From Bradyrhizobium lablabi (GTDB taxonomy: Bacteria; Pseudomonadota; Alphaproteobacteria; Rhizobiales; Xanthobacteraceae), in the NCBI RefSeq assembly GCF_018131005.1, contig NZ_JAFCJK010000017.1:22389-86388 (forward strand): a stretch of DNA of 64,000 nt, read 5' to 3'. Both the position numbers and the translations under genes were made by a program. Position 1 is the stretch's first letter. Each line of letters begins with the position of its first letter. Shown here piece after piece: positions 43,675 through 53,322 of this stretch. The notes beneath the pieces were generated by a model, which saw only the letters and a list, made by a program, of their open reading frames with translations, was not told the origin of the DNA and searched no databases.

Positions 43675-43706
43675 CAGTGCTCCGGCGGCAGCCGGAGCGC
43701 TTCGGC

Positions 43707-44288
43707 TCACGTCCTGCGTTTCAGCGCCAGGCCCATGCTGATCCAGCTCACGCCGGCGCAGATCAGGTCGACGCTGAGGAACAGTCCGAGCACATAGAGG
43801 CTCGAGACCGGCCAGCGCGCAAGCACCATCGCACCGAGCAGGAGCGTGATCGCGCCGGAGAGGGCGACGAGGCCCCATGGCGCCGCGGAGCTCATGCTGA
43901 AGGCGAGGAAGATGCGCACGATGCCGGAGACGACCAGCGCGACGCCGATGATCAGCGTCAGCGTGACCGCAGCGAGCAGGGGGTTCTCGAAGGTGAAGAA
44001 GCCCGCTACCACATAGAGCGCGCCAAGCAACAGCCAGAGCACGAACTTGCCCCACGACTTGAACTGGAACGCGTTGATGATTTCGGCGATGCCCGCGACG
44101 ATCATCATGGCGCCGACGAACAGCACGCTGACCACGGTTGCGAAGTACACGCTGCCGAAGGCAAGGACGCCCGCGATCAGGTAGATGACGCCGAGCGCGA
44201 CGATCCAGCCCCACTTCGCGCGCAGGCTCGACAGGCCGGATGCCAGGCCGTGAGGAGGCGTAACGGGTGAGCTGAACATGGTGGACAT
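43707..44288 (-). CDS. HdeD-family acid-resistance membrane protein
   Basis: 193 residues with six helices in two repeats of the DUF308/HdeD fold (WGWIVALGVIYLIAGVLAFG and ALYVVAGFFTFENPL). In E. coli HdeD protects at high cell density under acid. ATG 44288 has GGGAG eight bases upstream; a GTG three codons earlier is the alternative. Divergent from the dodecin gene, sharing a 207-base promoter region. Confidence 0.85.
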   Translation of the reverse strand: MSTMFSSPVTPPHGLASGLSSLRAKWGWIVALGVIYLIAGVLAFGSVYFATVVSVLFVGAMMIVAGIAEIINAFQFKSWGKFVLWLLLGALYVVAGFFTFENPLLAAVTLTLIIGVALVVSGIVRIFLAFSMSSAAPWGLVALSGAITLLLGAMVLARWPVSSLYVLGLFLSVDLICAGVSWISMGLALKRRT

Positions 44289-44495
44289 GGTGTGCACTCC
44301 CGAAAATTGAACTGAACCATGTTACCATAGGCGGAGGTACGGACAAAGGCGGATGCGCTGCGCAACCGAAGGCTGGGCGGCACGTTGAGTCAACTCGTCC
44401 CGAGTGCTGCCGCGCAGCAATCGCCGGACCCTCGACGGCACCTCGGACACCTCGGAGACATCGTCCCCGGGCCACCCACACACAAGGAGGTCGAC

Positions 44496-44717
44496 ATGCC
44501 CGCTAGCGACGACAGGGATCACGTCTACAAGATTCTGGAGCTCGTAGGATCATCGGACAAGAGCATCGACGCTGCAATCGAGAACGCCGTCAGCCGCGCA
44601 TCGAAGACGATCCGCGAGATGAAGTGGTTCGAAGTCGTGCAGACGCGGGGCCATATCGAGGACGGAAAGGTCCGGCACTATCAGGTGACGCTGCGGGTCG
44701 GCTTCACGCTCGAATAG
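44496..44717 (+). CDS. Dodecin (flavin-binding)
   Basis: 73 residues with the dodecin pattern VYKILELVGSSDKSIDAAIENAVSRA, IREMKWFEVVQTRGHI and a C-terminal YQVTLRVGF. Dodecins form 12-mers that store riboflavin or FMN. AAGGAGG eight bases before ATG 44496 fixes the start. Confidence 0.9.
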   Translation: MPASDDRDHVYKILELVGSSDKSIDAAIENAVSRASKTIREMKWFEVVQTRGHIEDGKVRHYQVTLRVGFTLE

Positions 44718-44864
44718 GCGGCTCCCGGCGAGCGAGGGCGATCGCGCCCGCAATCCGTCCGCGCAAGCCACCCGGCCGGCGCTAAGTGGCACTGGATCCC
44801 AAGTTTCGCGAAGCGATCCATTGCCGCTTGCACGGATGGCTCGGCGCAACGACGTTGGGAAACA

Positions 44865-45425
44865 TCACAGCCGCGACAGCGGGGCGGGCGGGGGCGGCGC
44901 GGTGGCCCCTGCCGCAAGGGAGCGCTGCACCATCACGGTGTCGGCCCAGTGGCCGTAACGGTAGGCGACGCCGGGCAATAGCCCGACGCGGGCAAAACCG
45001 AACCGGTCGTGCAGCGCGAGCGAGGCGGCATTGTCGCTATCGATGTAGCCGATCATCTGGCGGAAGCCGGCCGCGGCGCAGGTGTCGATCAGCTCCTCGA
45101 GCAGGCGGCGGCCGACACCGCGGCCGACGTGCTGATGATGCACATAGATCGAGTGCTTCACCGTGTAACGGTAGGCTGGACGCTTGCGGAACTGCACGAC
45201 ATAGGCATAGCCGATGACCTCGCCGCCGCTGACGGCGACCAGATGGGGCAGGCGGGTGTTGCGCAGATTCTTGCGGCGGTCGCGCAGGTCGTCCGGCTCC
45301 GGCGTGCCGCTGTCGTCGACGCTCTCGTCGATGCCGCGGCGGATATGGCGGCGGTAGATCGCGAGCATCGCGTCGACGTCGCTGTCGCGAGAAGCGCGGA
45401 CGGTGATCTTGTGATCATTCTCCAT
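44865..45425 (-). CDS. GNAT N-acetyltransferase (phosphinothricin/L-amino acid type)
   Basis: 186 residues. A GNAT fold with the acetyl-CoA loop HQHVGRGVGRRLLEEL (about 97-112) and YIDSDNAASLALHDRFGF typical of PAT/YncA-like enzymes that acetylate small amines or amino acids. It begins 17 bases after the stop of the basic amino-acid decarboxylase, on the same strand, so the pair is probably cotranscribed and the acetyltransferase may act on the decarboxylase product or its substrate. Confidence 0.85.
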   Translation of the reverse strand: MENDHKITVRASRDSDVDAMLAIYRRHIRRGIDESVDDSGTPEPDDLRDRRKNLRNTRLPHLVAVSGGEVIGYAYVVQFRKRPAYRYTVKHSIYVHHQHVGRGVGRRLLEELIDTCAAAGFRQMIGYIDSDNAASLALHDRFGFARVGLLPGVAYRYGHWADTVMVQRSLAAGATAPPPPAPLSRL

Positions 45426-45442
45426 TGTGCCCCGGTCCGCGC

Positions 45443-47800
45443 TTACTCGGAGACGACGTAGGTGTAGAAGCGGACGCGCCCGGACGCGTCGACCTCCTTG
45501 TAGATGCCCTGGACCTCGACCTCGAAACCCGGAAACGCGTTGAAGCTCGCCTCGAATACCTTGAGATAATCGATCATCGGCCGGCTGCGCTCCGACAGCC
45601 GCTCGCCGGGCACGATCGTGGCGATGCCGGGCGGGTAGACGACGAACGGCGTCGCGGCGATGCGGCCGAAGATCTCGTCGATCGGGAGATAGTCGACATC
45701 GTTGCGGACGAGATAACGCGACGCCTCGCGCGGCGACATCGCGATCTCGGGCAGATGCTCGGGCAGGAACTGCTTGGCCTGCAGCGCGCTGACGCCGGCG
45801 TCGCGGAAGAAACAGTGCATGTCGCGGCAGAGGTCGCGCAGCCGCACGCCGGCATAGCGGTTCGGCCGCCTTCGGTAGAATTCGGGGATGACGTCCTCGA
45901 GCAGGGCGTTGTCGTCGTGCAGTTTCTTGAAAGCGACAAGGCCGCTCACCAGCGTGCCGGCCTTGCTGGCCTCGACGCCCGGCGTCAGCAGGAACAGCAG
46001 CGAGTTGAGGTCGTTCTTCTCGGCCACGATGCGGTTCTCGCGCAGATATTGCGCGACGACGGGCGCCGGGATGCCGTGCTCGGTATAGGAGCCGGTCGCA
46101 TGGTCGAAGCCCGGCGTGAGCAAGGTCAGCTTGTTCGGGTCGGTCATGGCAAAGCCCGCCGTCATGTCGGGGAAGCCATGCCAGCTCTCGCCGGGCTTGA
46201 GCTGCCAGAACAACGGGTTGGTGGCGAGCTGGTCCGTCGAGATCGTCTCCCAGGCGACCTTGTGGACGCCGCCCTCGCGCGCGACGTCGGGTATCATCAC
46301 ACGGTCAGGCACGAACGGCTCGAAGAACCAGCGCCGTTCGGGGCGCGCCTCGCTCTCCTCGAACTCGCGCCTGACCGCACGGATCTTCTTGCGCAGCTCG
46401 ATGCCGAGCCGGATCGTGTCGTCCCACAACACTTCGCCGGAGCGGCCCTTCATCATCTGGGCGCCGACGTCGAGCGAGGCGAACAGCGGATAGAACGGCG
46501 AGGTCGAAGCGTGCTGCATGAAGCTTTCGTTGAAGCGACGATGCTCGACGCGGCGCTTCTGGCCCTTGATATGGCGGTCGCGGACGTGGATTTGCGAGGC
46601 CTGCGAGAAGCTCGCGAGCTGCTTGTGGGTCGATTGGGTCGCGATGATGCCGGGCGCCTCGGGCCCGAGATCGGCGAGCCCCATGGCGAAGCGACCGCCG
46701 TAGATCGGATGGAATTTCATGAAGCCGGCCCAGGCCTCGTCGAACAGGATGTAGTCGCAGAGATGCCCGATGCGCTTGAGGATCATCTCCGCGCTGTGGA
46801 TGGTGCCGTCATAGGTGCATTGCTCGACCACGGCGACACGGAAGGGGCGAGGCCGCTTCCAGGCGTTCTCGTCCTTGACCAACGGATGCTTGCGGATCTG
46901 GTCGCGCAAGCTGGCCTCGTCGAGCAGGTCCCAGCGCATCGGGCCAATCAGGCCCCAGGCATTGCGGATCGTCGGCAGGTAGACCGGGATGCCGCCGCCG
47001 ATCAGCAGCGCGCCGTGATGGGCTGCCTTGTGGTTGTTGCGGTCGAACAGCACGAGGTCGCCGTCGGTGACGAGCGAGCCGAGCGCGACCTTGTTGGAGG
47101 TCGAGGTGCCGTTGAGCACGAAATAGGTCTTCTCCGCGCCGAAAATCCGCGCCGCCTCCTTCTGTGCCTTCAGCGCCGGCCCCTCGTGGGTGAGGAGGTC
47201 GCCGAGGTCGAGCACGGAATTGTCGAGGTCGTCGCGGAACACCGCTTCGCCAAGGTGCTCGACAAACACCCGCCCGATCGGGCTTCGGTTGTAGAACACG
47301 CCGCCATTGTGGCCCGGGCAGGTCCAGAGCTGGTTGCCTTCCTCGGCGTAGTCGACCAGCGCGCCGAAGAACGGCGTCTTCAGCGTTTCGGCATATTGCT
47401 TGAGTCGGCTGATCAGGTTTTTCGCGATGAACGGCGGGGTTTCTTCGGACAGGAACACATAGCCGTCGATGAAGTCGAGCACCTCGACCGGCAGGTCCTC
47501 GAAGCGCTTGCGGCGGATCAGGAGGATGATCGGGAAATCCAGCCCGCGACGGCGCATCAGGTTGATCAGCGCCGCAGTCTTGCCCTCAAGTCCCTTCTTG
47601 CCCCAATCGACCACCATGCAGCCGATCGCCGCATCGGTCTGCACCGCGATCTCGGCATCCTCGAGCTTGCGGGCCCGCACCACCTCGAAGCCGGAGCGTT
47701 CAATTTCGGTGATGATCTGGGTGAAGCGGATGCCTTCGAGGTCGTCGGCTTCGAAGACGGGCGCTGCGAACAGGAAGTTGAAGCGTTTGAAGTAATCCAT
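45443..47800 (-). CDS. Orn/Lys/Arg decarboxylase (fold-type I, degradative)
   Basis: 785 residues. The N-terminal wing domain (about 1-130) is followed by the PLP domain with FVLNGTSTSNKVA, NNHKAAHHGAL and the Schiff-base lysine Lys393 in STHKQLASF, then the C-terminal domain with VVYPPGI. It decarboxylates ornithine, lysine or arginine to putrescine, cadaverine or agmatine; the exact substrate is not readable. ATG 47800 (MDYFKRFNF) is chosen over an upstream start with poor sequence. Divergent from the acyl-CoA dehydrogenase-like gene. Confidence 0.9.
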   Translation of the reverse strand: MDYFKRFNFLFAAPVFEADDLEGIRFTQIITEIERSGFEVVRARKLEDAEIAVQTDAAIGCMVVDWGKKGLEGKTAALINLMRRRGLDFPIILLIRRKRFEDLPVEVLDFIDGYVFLSEETPPFIAKNLISRLKQYAETLKTPFFGALVDYAEEGNQLWTCPGHNGGVFYNRSPIGRVFVEHLGEAVFRDDLDNSVLDLGDLLTHEGPALKAQKEAARIFGAEKTYFVLNGTSTSNKVALGSLVTDGDLVLFDRNNHKAAHHGALLIGGGIPVYLPTIRNAWGLIGPMRWDLLDEASLRDQIRKHPLVKDENAWKRPRPFRVAVVEQCTYDGTIHSAEMILKRIGHLCDYILFDEAWAGFMKFHPIYGGRFAMGLADLGPEAPGIIATQSTHKQLASFSQASQIHVRDRHIKGQKRRVEHRRFNESFMQHASTSPFYPLFASLDVGAQMMKGRSGEVLWDDTIRLGIELRKKIRAVRREFEESEARPERRWFFEPFVPDRVMIPDVAREGGVHKVAWETISTDQLATNPLFWQLKPGESWHGFPDMTAGFAMTDPNKLTLLTPGFDHATGSYTEHGIPAPVVAQYLRENRIVAEKNDLNSLLFLLTPGVEASKAGTLVSGLVAFKKLHDDNALLEDVIPEFYRRRPNRYAGVRLRDLCRDMHCFFRDAGVSALQAKQFLPEHLPEIAMSPREASRYLVRNDVDYLPIDEIFGRIAATPFVVYPPGIATIVPGERLSERSRPMIDYLKVFEASFNAFPGFEVEVQGIYKEVDASGRVRFYTYVVSE

Positions 47801-48030
47801 GTGTGTCCTCGAACATGCGTGTCCTCGAACTGGTCTGGCTGACGTGTCGGCACAATTCATGACAGGCAGATGACAGTGATCTCCGGCCCCCCGGGGATGT
47901 CCGCTCGGCGGCGGCGGCTTGCGCATCGTGGAAGTCTGGATGAATTCAGTTCATCCGTTGCTGAAATTCTTGGAATTTGCGCGGCGCGGCATGATGTCCG
48001 ACATTGGTGCGTTGCCGGCTGGAGGACGCC

Positions 48031-49188
48031 ATGCTCGTACCCGTTCAAGCCAGTGTTGCGGATCATCTCGCCGCCATCGATCGGCTGGCCCCGCTCATTG
48101 CGGCAGAACGGCAGTGTTTCGACCACGACCGCAGGCTTCCCGATGCACTGTTCAACGCGCTGGCCGAGGCGGGGCTGTTTCGCCTGTACCTGCCGAGGGC
48201 GCTTGGCGGGCCGGAATTCTCTCCGCTCGACTTCATGACGATCGTCGAGGCGGCGTCCGCGCTCGACGGCTCGGTCGGTTGGCTGGTCGGAAACGGCGCG
48301 GGCATGAGCCGCATCGGTGGCTATCTGGCCGAAGACGCCGTGCGTGACTGGTTCGCCGATCCGCGTGCCTTCATCACCAGCGCCACCGGCGCGGTCGGAA
48401 CGGCCGTTGCCGTCGAGGGAGGCTACCGCGTGAGCGGACGCTGGCCGTTCGGCAGCGGCGCGCATCACGCCACCCGATTCATGGGACTGGCCGCCGCAAA
48501 GGCGGCCGACGGCCAGGACGGTCCGCCGCTTTGCTGCTATTTCGACCGGTCGGAGGTTCGCGTTCACGACACCTGGTTCGTGTCGGGACTGCGCGGCACG
48601 GGAAGCTGCGATTTCGAGATTCGCGACAGCTTCGTTCCGGCAGGCCACACCCATCCGCTGGTCGATTTCCAGCCCACGCAAGCAGGCCTATTGTATCGAC
48701 TGCCGGGTATCTCGGCGTTTGGCTGGACGGTCTCGGTCGTCCCGCTGGGAATCGCGCGGGGCGCGCTTGATGCGTTCATCGCGCTCGCGAGCCGCAAGCC
48801 GCGGCCCGGCAGCCCCGGCCAATTGCGCGACGGCGAACTGGTCCAGGCCATGGTCGGCCGCGCGGAAGCCAGCTTGCGTTCCGCGCGGGCGCTGCTCGTC
48901 GAGGCCATGACGGACCTCATGACGGCAACTGACGTCGGCGGCAGCCGTCTCGTTCAGGCGCGGGCTCTGTTTCGGGCTGCATGCGCAAATGCCGCAGAAA
49001 GCGCTGCGCGCGTCGTCGACATGATTGCGGCCGGTGCCGGGACCGCGGCGATTTTCGAGACCGGGACGCTTGAACGGTCGGTCCGCGACGTCCAGGCGGC
49101 GATCAAGCATGTCGCGATGAGCCCGAACAGCTACGCTCTCGCCGGACGCATGAGCCTCGGCCTGGCGCCCGGTACGTCGCGGTTTTGA
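48031..49188 (+). CDS. Acyl-CoA dehydrogenase-like flavoenzyme
   Basis: 385 residues with the acyl-CoA dehydrogenase layout (all-alpha N-terminus, beta middle with YRVSGRWPFGSGAHHATRF, alpha C-terminus). The loop GAHH and the fold place it near the type-2 group that includes HpaB/DszC-type flavin-dependent monooxygenases, so it may oxidise a CoA ester or use reduced flavin to oxygenate an aromatic or sulfur compound. ATG 48031 (MLVPVQASV) is preferred. Confidence 0.82.
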   Translation: MLVPVQASVADHLAAIDRLAPLIAAERQCFDHDRRLPDALFNALAEAGLFRLYLPRALGGPEFSPLDFMTIVEAASALDGSVGWLVGNGAGMSRIGGYLAEDAVRDWFADPRAFITSATGAVGTAVAVEGGYRVSGRWPFGSGAHHATRFMGLAAAKAADGQDGPPLCCYFDRSEVRVHDTWFVSGLRGTGSCDFEIRDSFVPAGHTHPLVDFQPTQAGLLYRLPGISAFGWTVSVVPLGIARGALDAFIALASRKPRPGSPGQLRDGELVQAMVGRAEASLRSARALLVEAMTDLMTATDVGGSRLVQARALFRAACANAAESAARVVDMIAAGAGTAAIFETGTLERSVRDVQAAIKHVAMSPNSYALAGRMSLGLAPGTSRF

Positions 49189-49375
49189 CGCCAGGGACCC
49201 CAGGGACCACGGGCGCCAGCCCATAGCGCAGCAGATCTTCGCGGGACCAGGCGGGCCGTCGGCCAGTAGCGCCGCCATTTCCTTCAGCTATTCTGCCTCT
49301 CGGACTGACATTTATTCCCGAAGGCTTAGGTGTGACCGCACGATTTTGTCGAACCCGGAGATAAGGTGACGAACA

Positions 49376-49828
49376 ATGGGACGCGTTGCTCAATACATAC
49401 TTGCAGGATCGATACTCATGTCACCGGCCGTAGCTTCAGCCGGCCCGGCGGAAGACGCTAACGCGGCAGTTGACCGTTGGTCTGCCGCGTATAGCGGCAA
49501 TGATCCGGATCTTATCGCCAGGCAATACTGGCCGGACGCAATCCTGCTCGGAACCGTCAGCCCCGTCATATCCGAGGGGACTCAAGCAATCGCAACGTAT
49601 TTCGCGCAGGTAAAGGGCACGGGGAATAAGAATTCGATTGAAGAGAGGCGCACGATTCCCATCAACGACCGCGCTGTGGTGGTTGCCGGTTTTTACACCT
49701 TTACCCGAATGGTAGAGGGCAAGGCGACGCCGGCGCCATCGCGCTTCACCATGCTCGTCACCCGGCAGGGCGATGAGTGGCGCATCGCGCATCATCATTC
49801 CTCGCCACACGTCCAGCCGAAGAACTGA
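49376..49828 (+). CDS. Secreted SnoaL/NTF2-like protein
   Basis: 150 residues. A signal peptide (about 1-23, ASAG) is followed by an NTF2-like fold (AVDRWSAAYSGNDPDLIARQYWPDA ... GDEWRIAHHHSS), similar to DUF4440/SgcJ-EcaC proteins. Function unknown; a small enzyme or ligand-binding protein of the periplasm. GAGATAAGG lies upstream of the ATG. Confidence 0.82.
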   Translation: MGRVAQYILAGSILMSPAVASAGPAEDANAAVDRWSAAYSGNDPDLIARQYWPDAILLGTVSPVISEGTQAIATYFAQVKGTGNKNSIEERRTIPINDRAVVVAGFYTFTRMVEGKATPAPSRFTMLVTRQGDEWRIAHHHSSPHVQPKN

Positions 49829-49833
49829 TGCGG

Positions 49834-50982
49834 TCACGGAGTGCGCCGAGGATATTCAAGCTGCATGGCGACGAAGTCCGAAGTGCGCGCGCCATAGCGC
49901 GTCTCGATACCCTTCAGCGCCTGATCCAGCGCCAGCGCGGGCGGCGTCGTTCCGACCGCGGGCAGCAGGCGATCTGCGGGCCAGTCGGAGGCGACCTGTT
50001 GCGGAAAGAGGCGCAGGCCGTTCCGGGTCGTCTGCGCGCCGGCGGCCGGGGCGAAGGTCACCGCATGGGAGCGGTAGGTCCGCGACCAGCTATCCGCGAC
50101 CAGCGCAAGTGACACTTCGTCGACGCCTGATACAAGCGCGAGGCCGAGCTGCTCCCGGTTCCAGAATGCGAGCGTGTTTCCGATCGCGGTCAGCGCGAAG
50201 GGGCGGGTGAACCTGAAGGCGCCGCTGTCGTGGCGGGCATCCCAGTCGGCGAGGCCGATCTCGCCGGCGATGGCTTCCGCCTTGGCACGTCCGGCGATCG
50301 CTTCGATCAGGGTGAGCGACATCGGCATCGACGCCGAAATCCCGGTGGTGGTCGCAAAGCCGCGATCGACCACGATGCGGCGGTCGGCGACGTAGATGAT
50401 GTCAGGATGATTGCGGCGCCAGTCCTTCAAATAGAACCAGTGCGTGGTCGCCCGGCGGCCGTCGAGCAGGCCGGTAGAGGCGACGACCTTGCTGCCGGCG
50501 CAGACGCCGACGATCAAGGCTCCTGTCTCGGCCTGATGGCGGATCCACTGCAGGGCGGCCGGATCGTCGTCGCGGCTCATCGCAGGCACGATCACGTAGT
50601 CGGCGCCATCGGGATGCGCGGTATCGAATTCCGCGATGGTCGCGTCCGGTTCGACCTTCAGCACCGGGAACAACGTCACCGGTCCCGGTCCCGTCGCCAG
50701 CGTCACGACATCGGCGACATCGGCGCGCTTGAGGATGCCATAGGGCATCAGATAGTCGGTGGTCTCGCTCATGTCGTTGATGCCGACGATCGCAATCAGC
50801 GGGCGCGACCGCTTCGGCGGCTTCAAGGCGGCAAGCGCTGCCTTGGTCTCGTCCTGCGCGATTGTCGGAGGCGTCTTGAGCGCTGTTGCGGCGGGGAGGG
50901 TGAGCAGCCATCCGCCGACGCCGATGATGGAAACGAGCGCGGCAACGGCAAGACCGCTCCACGCCAGAAGCTGCCACTTCAT
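49834..50982 (-). CDS. Membrane-anchored DJ-1/PfpI (class I amidotransferase-like) protein
   Basis: 382 residues. One N-terminal membrane helix (about 8-30) is followed by a DJ-1/PfpI domain (about 60-230) with the nucleophile elbow GVCAGSKV (Cys161) and HWFYLKDW, then a C-terminal extension of about 140 residues with no recognised domain. Some of these proteins are transcription-regulator-like (GlxA type) without the DNA-binding part. The role is unclear. It converges with the SnoaL-like gene. Confidence 0.82.
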   Translation of the reverse strand: MKWQLLAWSGLAVAALVSIIGVGGWLLTLPAATALKTPPTIAQDETKAALAALKPPKRSRPLIAIVGINDMSETTDYLMPYGILKRADVADVVTLATGPGPVTLFPVLKVEPDATIAEFDTAHPDGADYVIVPAMSRDDDPAALQWIRHQAETGALIVGVCAGSKVVASTGLLDGRRATTHWFYLKDWRRNHPDIIYVADRRIVVDRGFATTTGISASMPMSLTLIEAIAGRAKAEAIAGEIGLADWDARHDSGAFRFTRPFALTAIGNTLAFWNREQLGLALVSGVDEVSLALVADSWSRTYRSHAVTFAPAAGAQTTRNGLRLFPQQVASDWPADRLLPAVGTTPPALALDQALKGIETRYGARTSDFVAMQLEYPRRTP

Positions 50983-51193
50983 AACGATGTAATCCGGCGT
51001 ATCCGTTTGCGTCGCCCGGTGCGCAAACTACCCGGCGCTCGGGTCGATCGAAATGGCGTAATTCCCGCAAAAACGGACACGCAACAACGGCGATCGGCGC
51101 GCGGCCCGGACGAGCGCCGCGATATCCGGGACAGTTGCCCCAATATCGCTCCGCCTCCGGGCCGCATGCTCGTCCGCCGTGATCCAGCCCCGC

Positions 51194-51811
51194 TCAGTAA
51201 ACCAGGTTCGTGCCGGGTGGTTTCTCGAGCGCTGCCGCCAGCGTGCGATACTCGTCGCAATTGGTGCCGCAGATCTCGGCGATCCGCTGCAGGTGATATT
51301 GCGCCTGATCGCGGTTGCCCTGCTCGATTTGCCACAGGCCGTAATAATTCCATGTCAGCACATGGTTCGGATCCGCCTTCAGCGCCCGCTCGTACCAGAC
51401 CTGCGACTGCTTGTAGTCGCCGAGCTTGCGATAGGAGTAGCCGATCAGGTTGGCGACGTTCGGATGATCGTCGTTGCCGAGTGCGTGCAACTGATCGATC
51501 GCGGCGGCATAGTCGTTTCGCTCGTAGATGGTCGCATAGGCCATGCGGTAGCCGTCGCGGAACGCCGGATCCTCGAAGCTGGACTGCTTGGCCGGCTTTT
51601 TGGCCCTGTGGGTGGTGGTGGTTCTCTTGCTCTTCTGCTGCGGATATGACGATGGCGTGTCGTAGTTCGATCCGTAGGGGTCTCCACCGCCGCCGCCACC
51701 TCCTCCGCCGCCACCGCCGCCGGCGGCGAAGCCTGGCATCGTCGGGAACAGGATGATCGGCGCCGCGAGGGCCGCCGCAAGTGCTGCGAGTTTGATCGGG
51801 GATGGTCTCAT
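51194..51811 (-). CDS. Secreted tetratricopeptide-repeat protein
   Basis: 205 residues from ATG 51811. A signal peptide (about 1-29) is followed by a poly-Gly run (13 Gly), a basic linker (KSKRTTTTHRAKKP) and two to three TPR motifs (YAAAIDQLHALG, GYSYRKLGDYKQSQVWYERALKADP). Two cysteines near the C-terminus may form a disulfide. Likely a periplasmic scaffold. The poly-Gly run is a likely slippage site. Confidence 0.82.
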   Translation of the reverse strand: MRPSPIKLAALAAALAAPIILFPTMPGFAAGGGGGGGGGGGGGDPYGSNYDTPSSYPQQKSKRTTTTHRAKKPAKQSSFEDPAFRDGYRMAYATIYERNDYAAAIDQLHALGNDDHPNVANLIGYSYRKLGDYKQSQVWYERALKADPNHVLTWNYYGLWQIEQGNRDQAQYHLQRIAEICGTNCDEYRTLAAALEKPPGTNLVY

Positions 51812-52141
51812 ATGCGTCTCCCGCTGCTGTTGTAGGCGCGCCGTCGTCTCGACCATTAACTCCTGATCGGCGGCGACATTCCCCCTTGGTCCGAAATTTG
51901 TTTCAGCGGCGGGATCCGGATGCGCCGGAGCTTGCCGCGAGATACGACAAGTGCACTGTCCTTTTGACATCCCGCAATCACGATCGTCGCGCATGCCGTG
52001 CTCGGCGGATGATCATGGAGGGCGCCAGATGGATCGATGCACCAACCAGCCGGATCGCGGCACTTACCGCCGCGTAGAAAGGCGATGTGCTATCCTTGAA
52101 ACCCGACGAAGGAGCGTCTCAAAACCGCGGCGCACGCCGAG
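51812..52141. other. Intergenic region, no gene recognised
   Basis: Promoter region for the TPR gene (leftward) and the HD gene (rightward). Short frames here look like noise. Confidence 0.5.
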
Positions 52142-52999
52142 ATGGGTGTTCAGATGATCACAATTCCGGAACTGGTAGCGCATACCCTGGCCTCGTCCTT
52201 GACCTCGGATACACGGGACCGGTTTGGTTCTTCGCATGCCCGGTTGGCTGAGGTTCTTCCGTTTGCGGCGAGGCTCACGCTGGAGTGCATAGGTAACAGC
52301 GATGCGCTCTATCACAACATAGAACACACGATGCTGGTCACGCTCGCCGGACACGATATCCTGATGGGGCGAATGATGTTGCGGCCAACGACGGCCGTCG
52401 ATTATGCGAATTTCACTCTGGCGTGCCTTACCCATGACATCGGATATGTGCGCGGAATCATCCAAGGGGATAGCGAGGAGTCCTATGTCGCGGATCTGAC
52501 CGGTCGCACGGTTCGTCTGCCACGAGGAGCGTCCGACGCCGCGCTTGCGCCCTATCACGTGGACCGCTCGAAGTTGTTCGTCTCGGAACGCCTCGACGAT
52601 GTCGACGAGATCGACGCGATCCGAATTGCCCGCGCCATCGAATTTACCCGCTTCCCCTACACCGACTCCTCAAACGATGAGCTGATGGAAGAGGAGGGCA
52701 TGTTGCTGCGAGCTGCCGATCTTATCGGTCAACTCGGCGATCCCAACTATCTGAGGAAGTCAAACGCGCTGTTCTACGAATTCGAGGAGATCGGCCTGAA
52801 CAAAAAGCTCGGCTACCAAACGCCTGCCGACATCGTCTACAAGTACCCGCAGTTCTATTGGGAGAACGTCGCGCCGCAGATCCAGAACGCGATACGCTAT
52901 CTCAACATCACGTCCAGCGGGCGGCAATGGATAGCAAACCTCTATGCCAACGTATTTCGGGCCGAGCGCGAACCTGGCCTGTCGGGGCCGCAGCCTTGA
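52142..52999 (+). CDS. HD-domain metal-dependent phosphohydrolase
   Basis: 285 residues. HD-superfamily ligands are visible: His58 and His62 (YHNIEHTM) and His98-Asp99 (THDIGYV), with later Asp and Asn residues. Likely a phosphohydrolase acting on nucleotides or a signalling molecule; the substrate is not identifiable. The start may be ATG 52142 or 52154 (MITIPELV). Confidence 0.8.
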   Translation: MGVQMITIPELVAHTLASSLTSDTRDRFGSSHARLAEVLPFAARLTLECIGNSDALYHNIEHTMLVTLAGHDILMGRMMLRPTTAVDYANFTLACLTHDIGYVRGIIQGDSEESYVADLTGRTVRLPRGASDAALAPYHVDRSKLFVSERLDDVDEIDAIRIARAIEFTRFPYTDSSNDELMEEEGMLLRAADLIGQLGDPNYLRKSNALFYEFEEIGLNKKLGYQTPADIVYKYPQFYWENVAPQIQNAIRYLNITSSGRQWIANLYANVFRAEREPGLSGPQP

Positions 53000-53322
53000 T
53001 TTCGTGTGATTGAATCTGTCGAACGCGAGTCACAGAGAGAGGCCTCGCGTAGTTGGTCATTATCGGAATCAAAAGAGGTGTTCGCGCAAGCTTCGGGCAT
53101 GAGCTGGCCTGGACCACGCCGTCTTCATGCCGCTACCTTTAAGACCGCTTTTGTTGAGCGGCTCAAACTCTTTGGGCCGGATGCCCAATCGGTCATTTTT
53201 CACTTTCGCCCGATTATCGTTCCGCCGTCTGTCGGCGGTCTCGATGACGCAATAGGACATGAAGGTAAGTTGCTCTAGGCTACGTATCGCGATCAAGGTT
53301 CACACAGCCAACGGAGACTATC
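53000..53322. other. Intergenic region, no gene recognised
   Basis: Short overlapping frames on both strands lack recognisable sequence. The promoter of the hydrolase at 53323 probably lies here. Confidence 0.5.

Noticed and set aside
45425..47842. 805-codon plus-strand frame
   Set aside because: Antisense of the decarboxylase; composition is that of a shadow frame.
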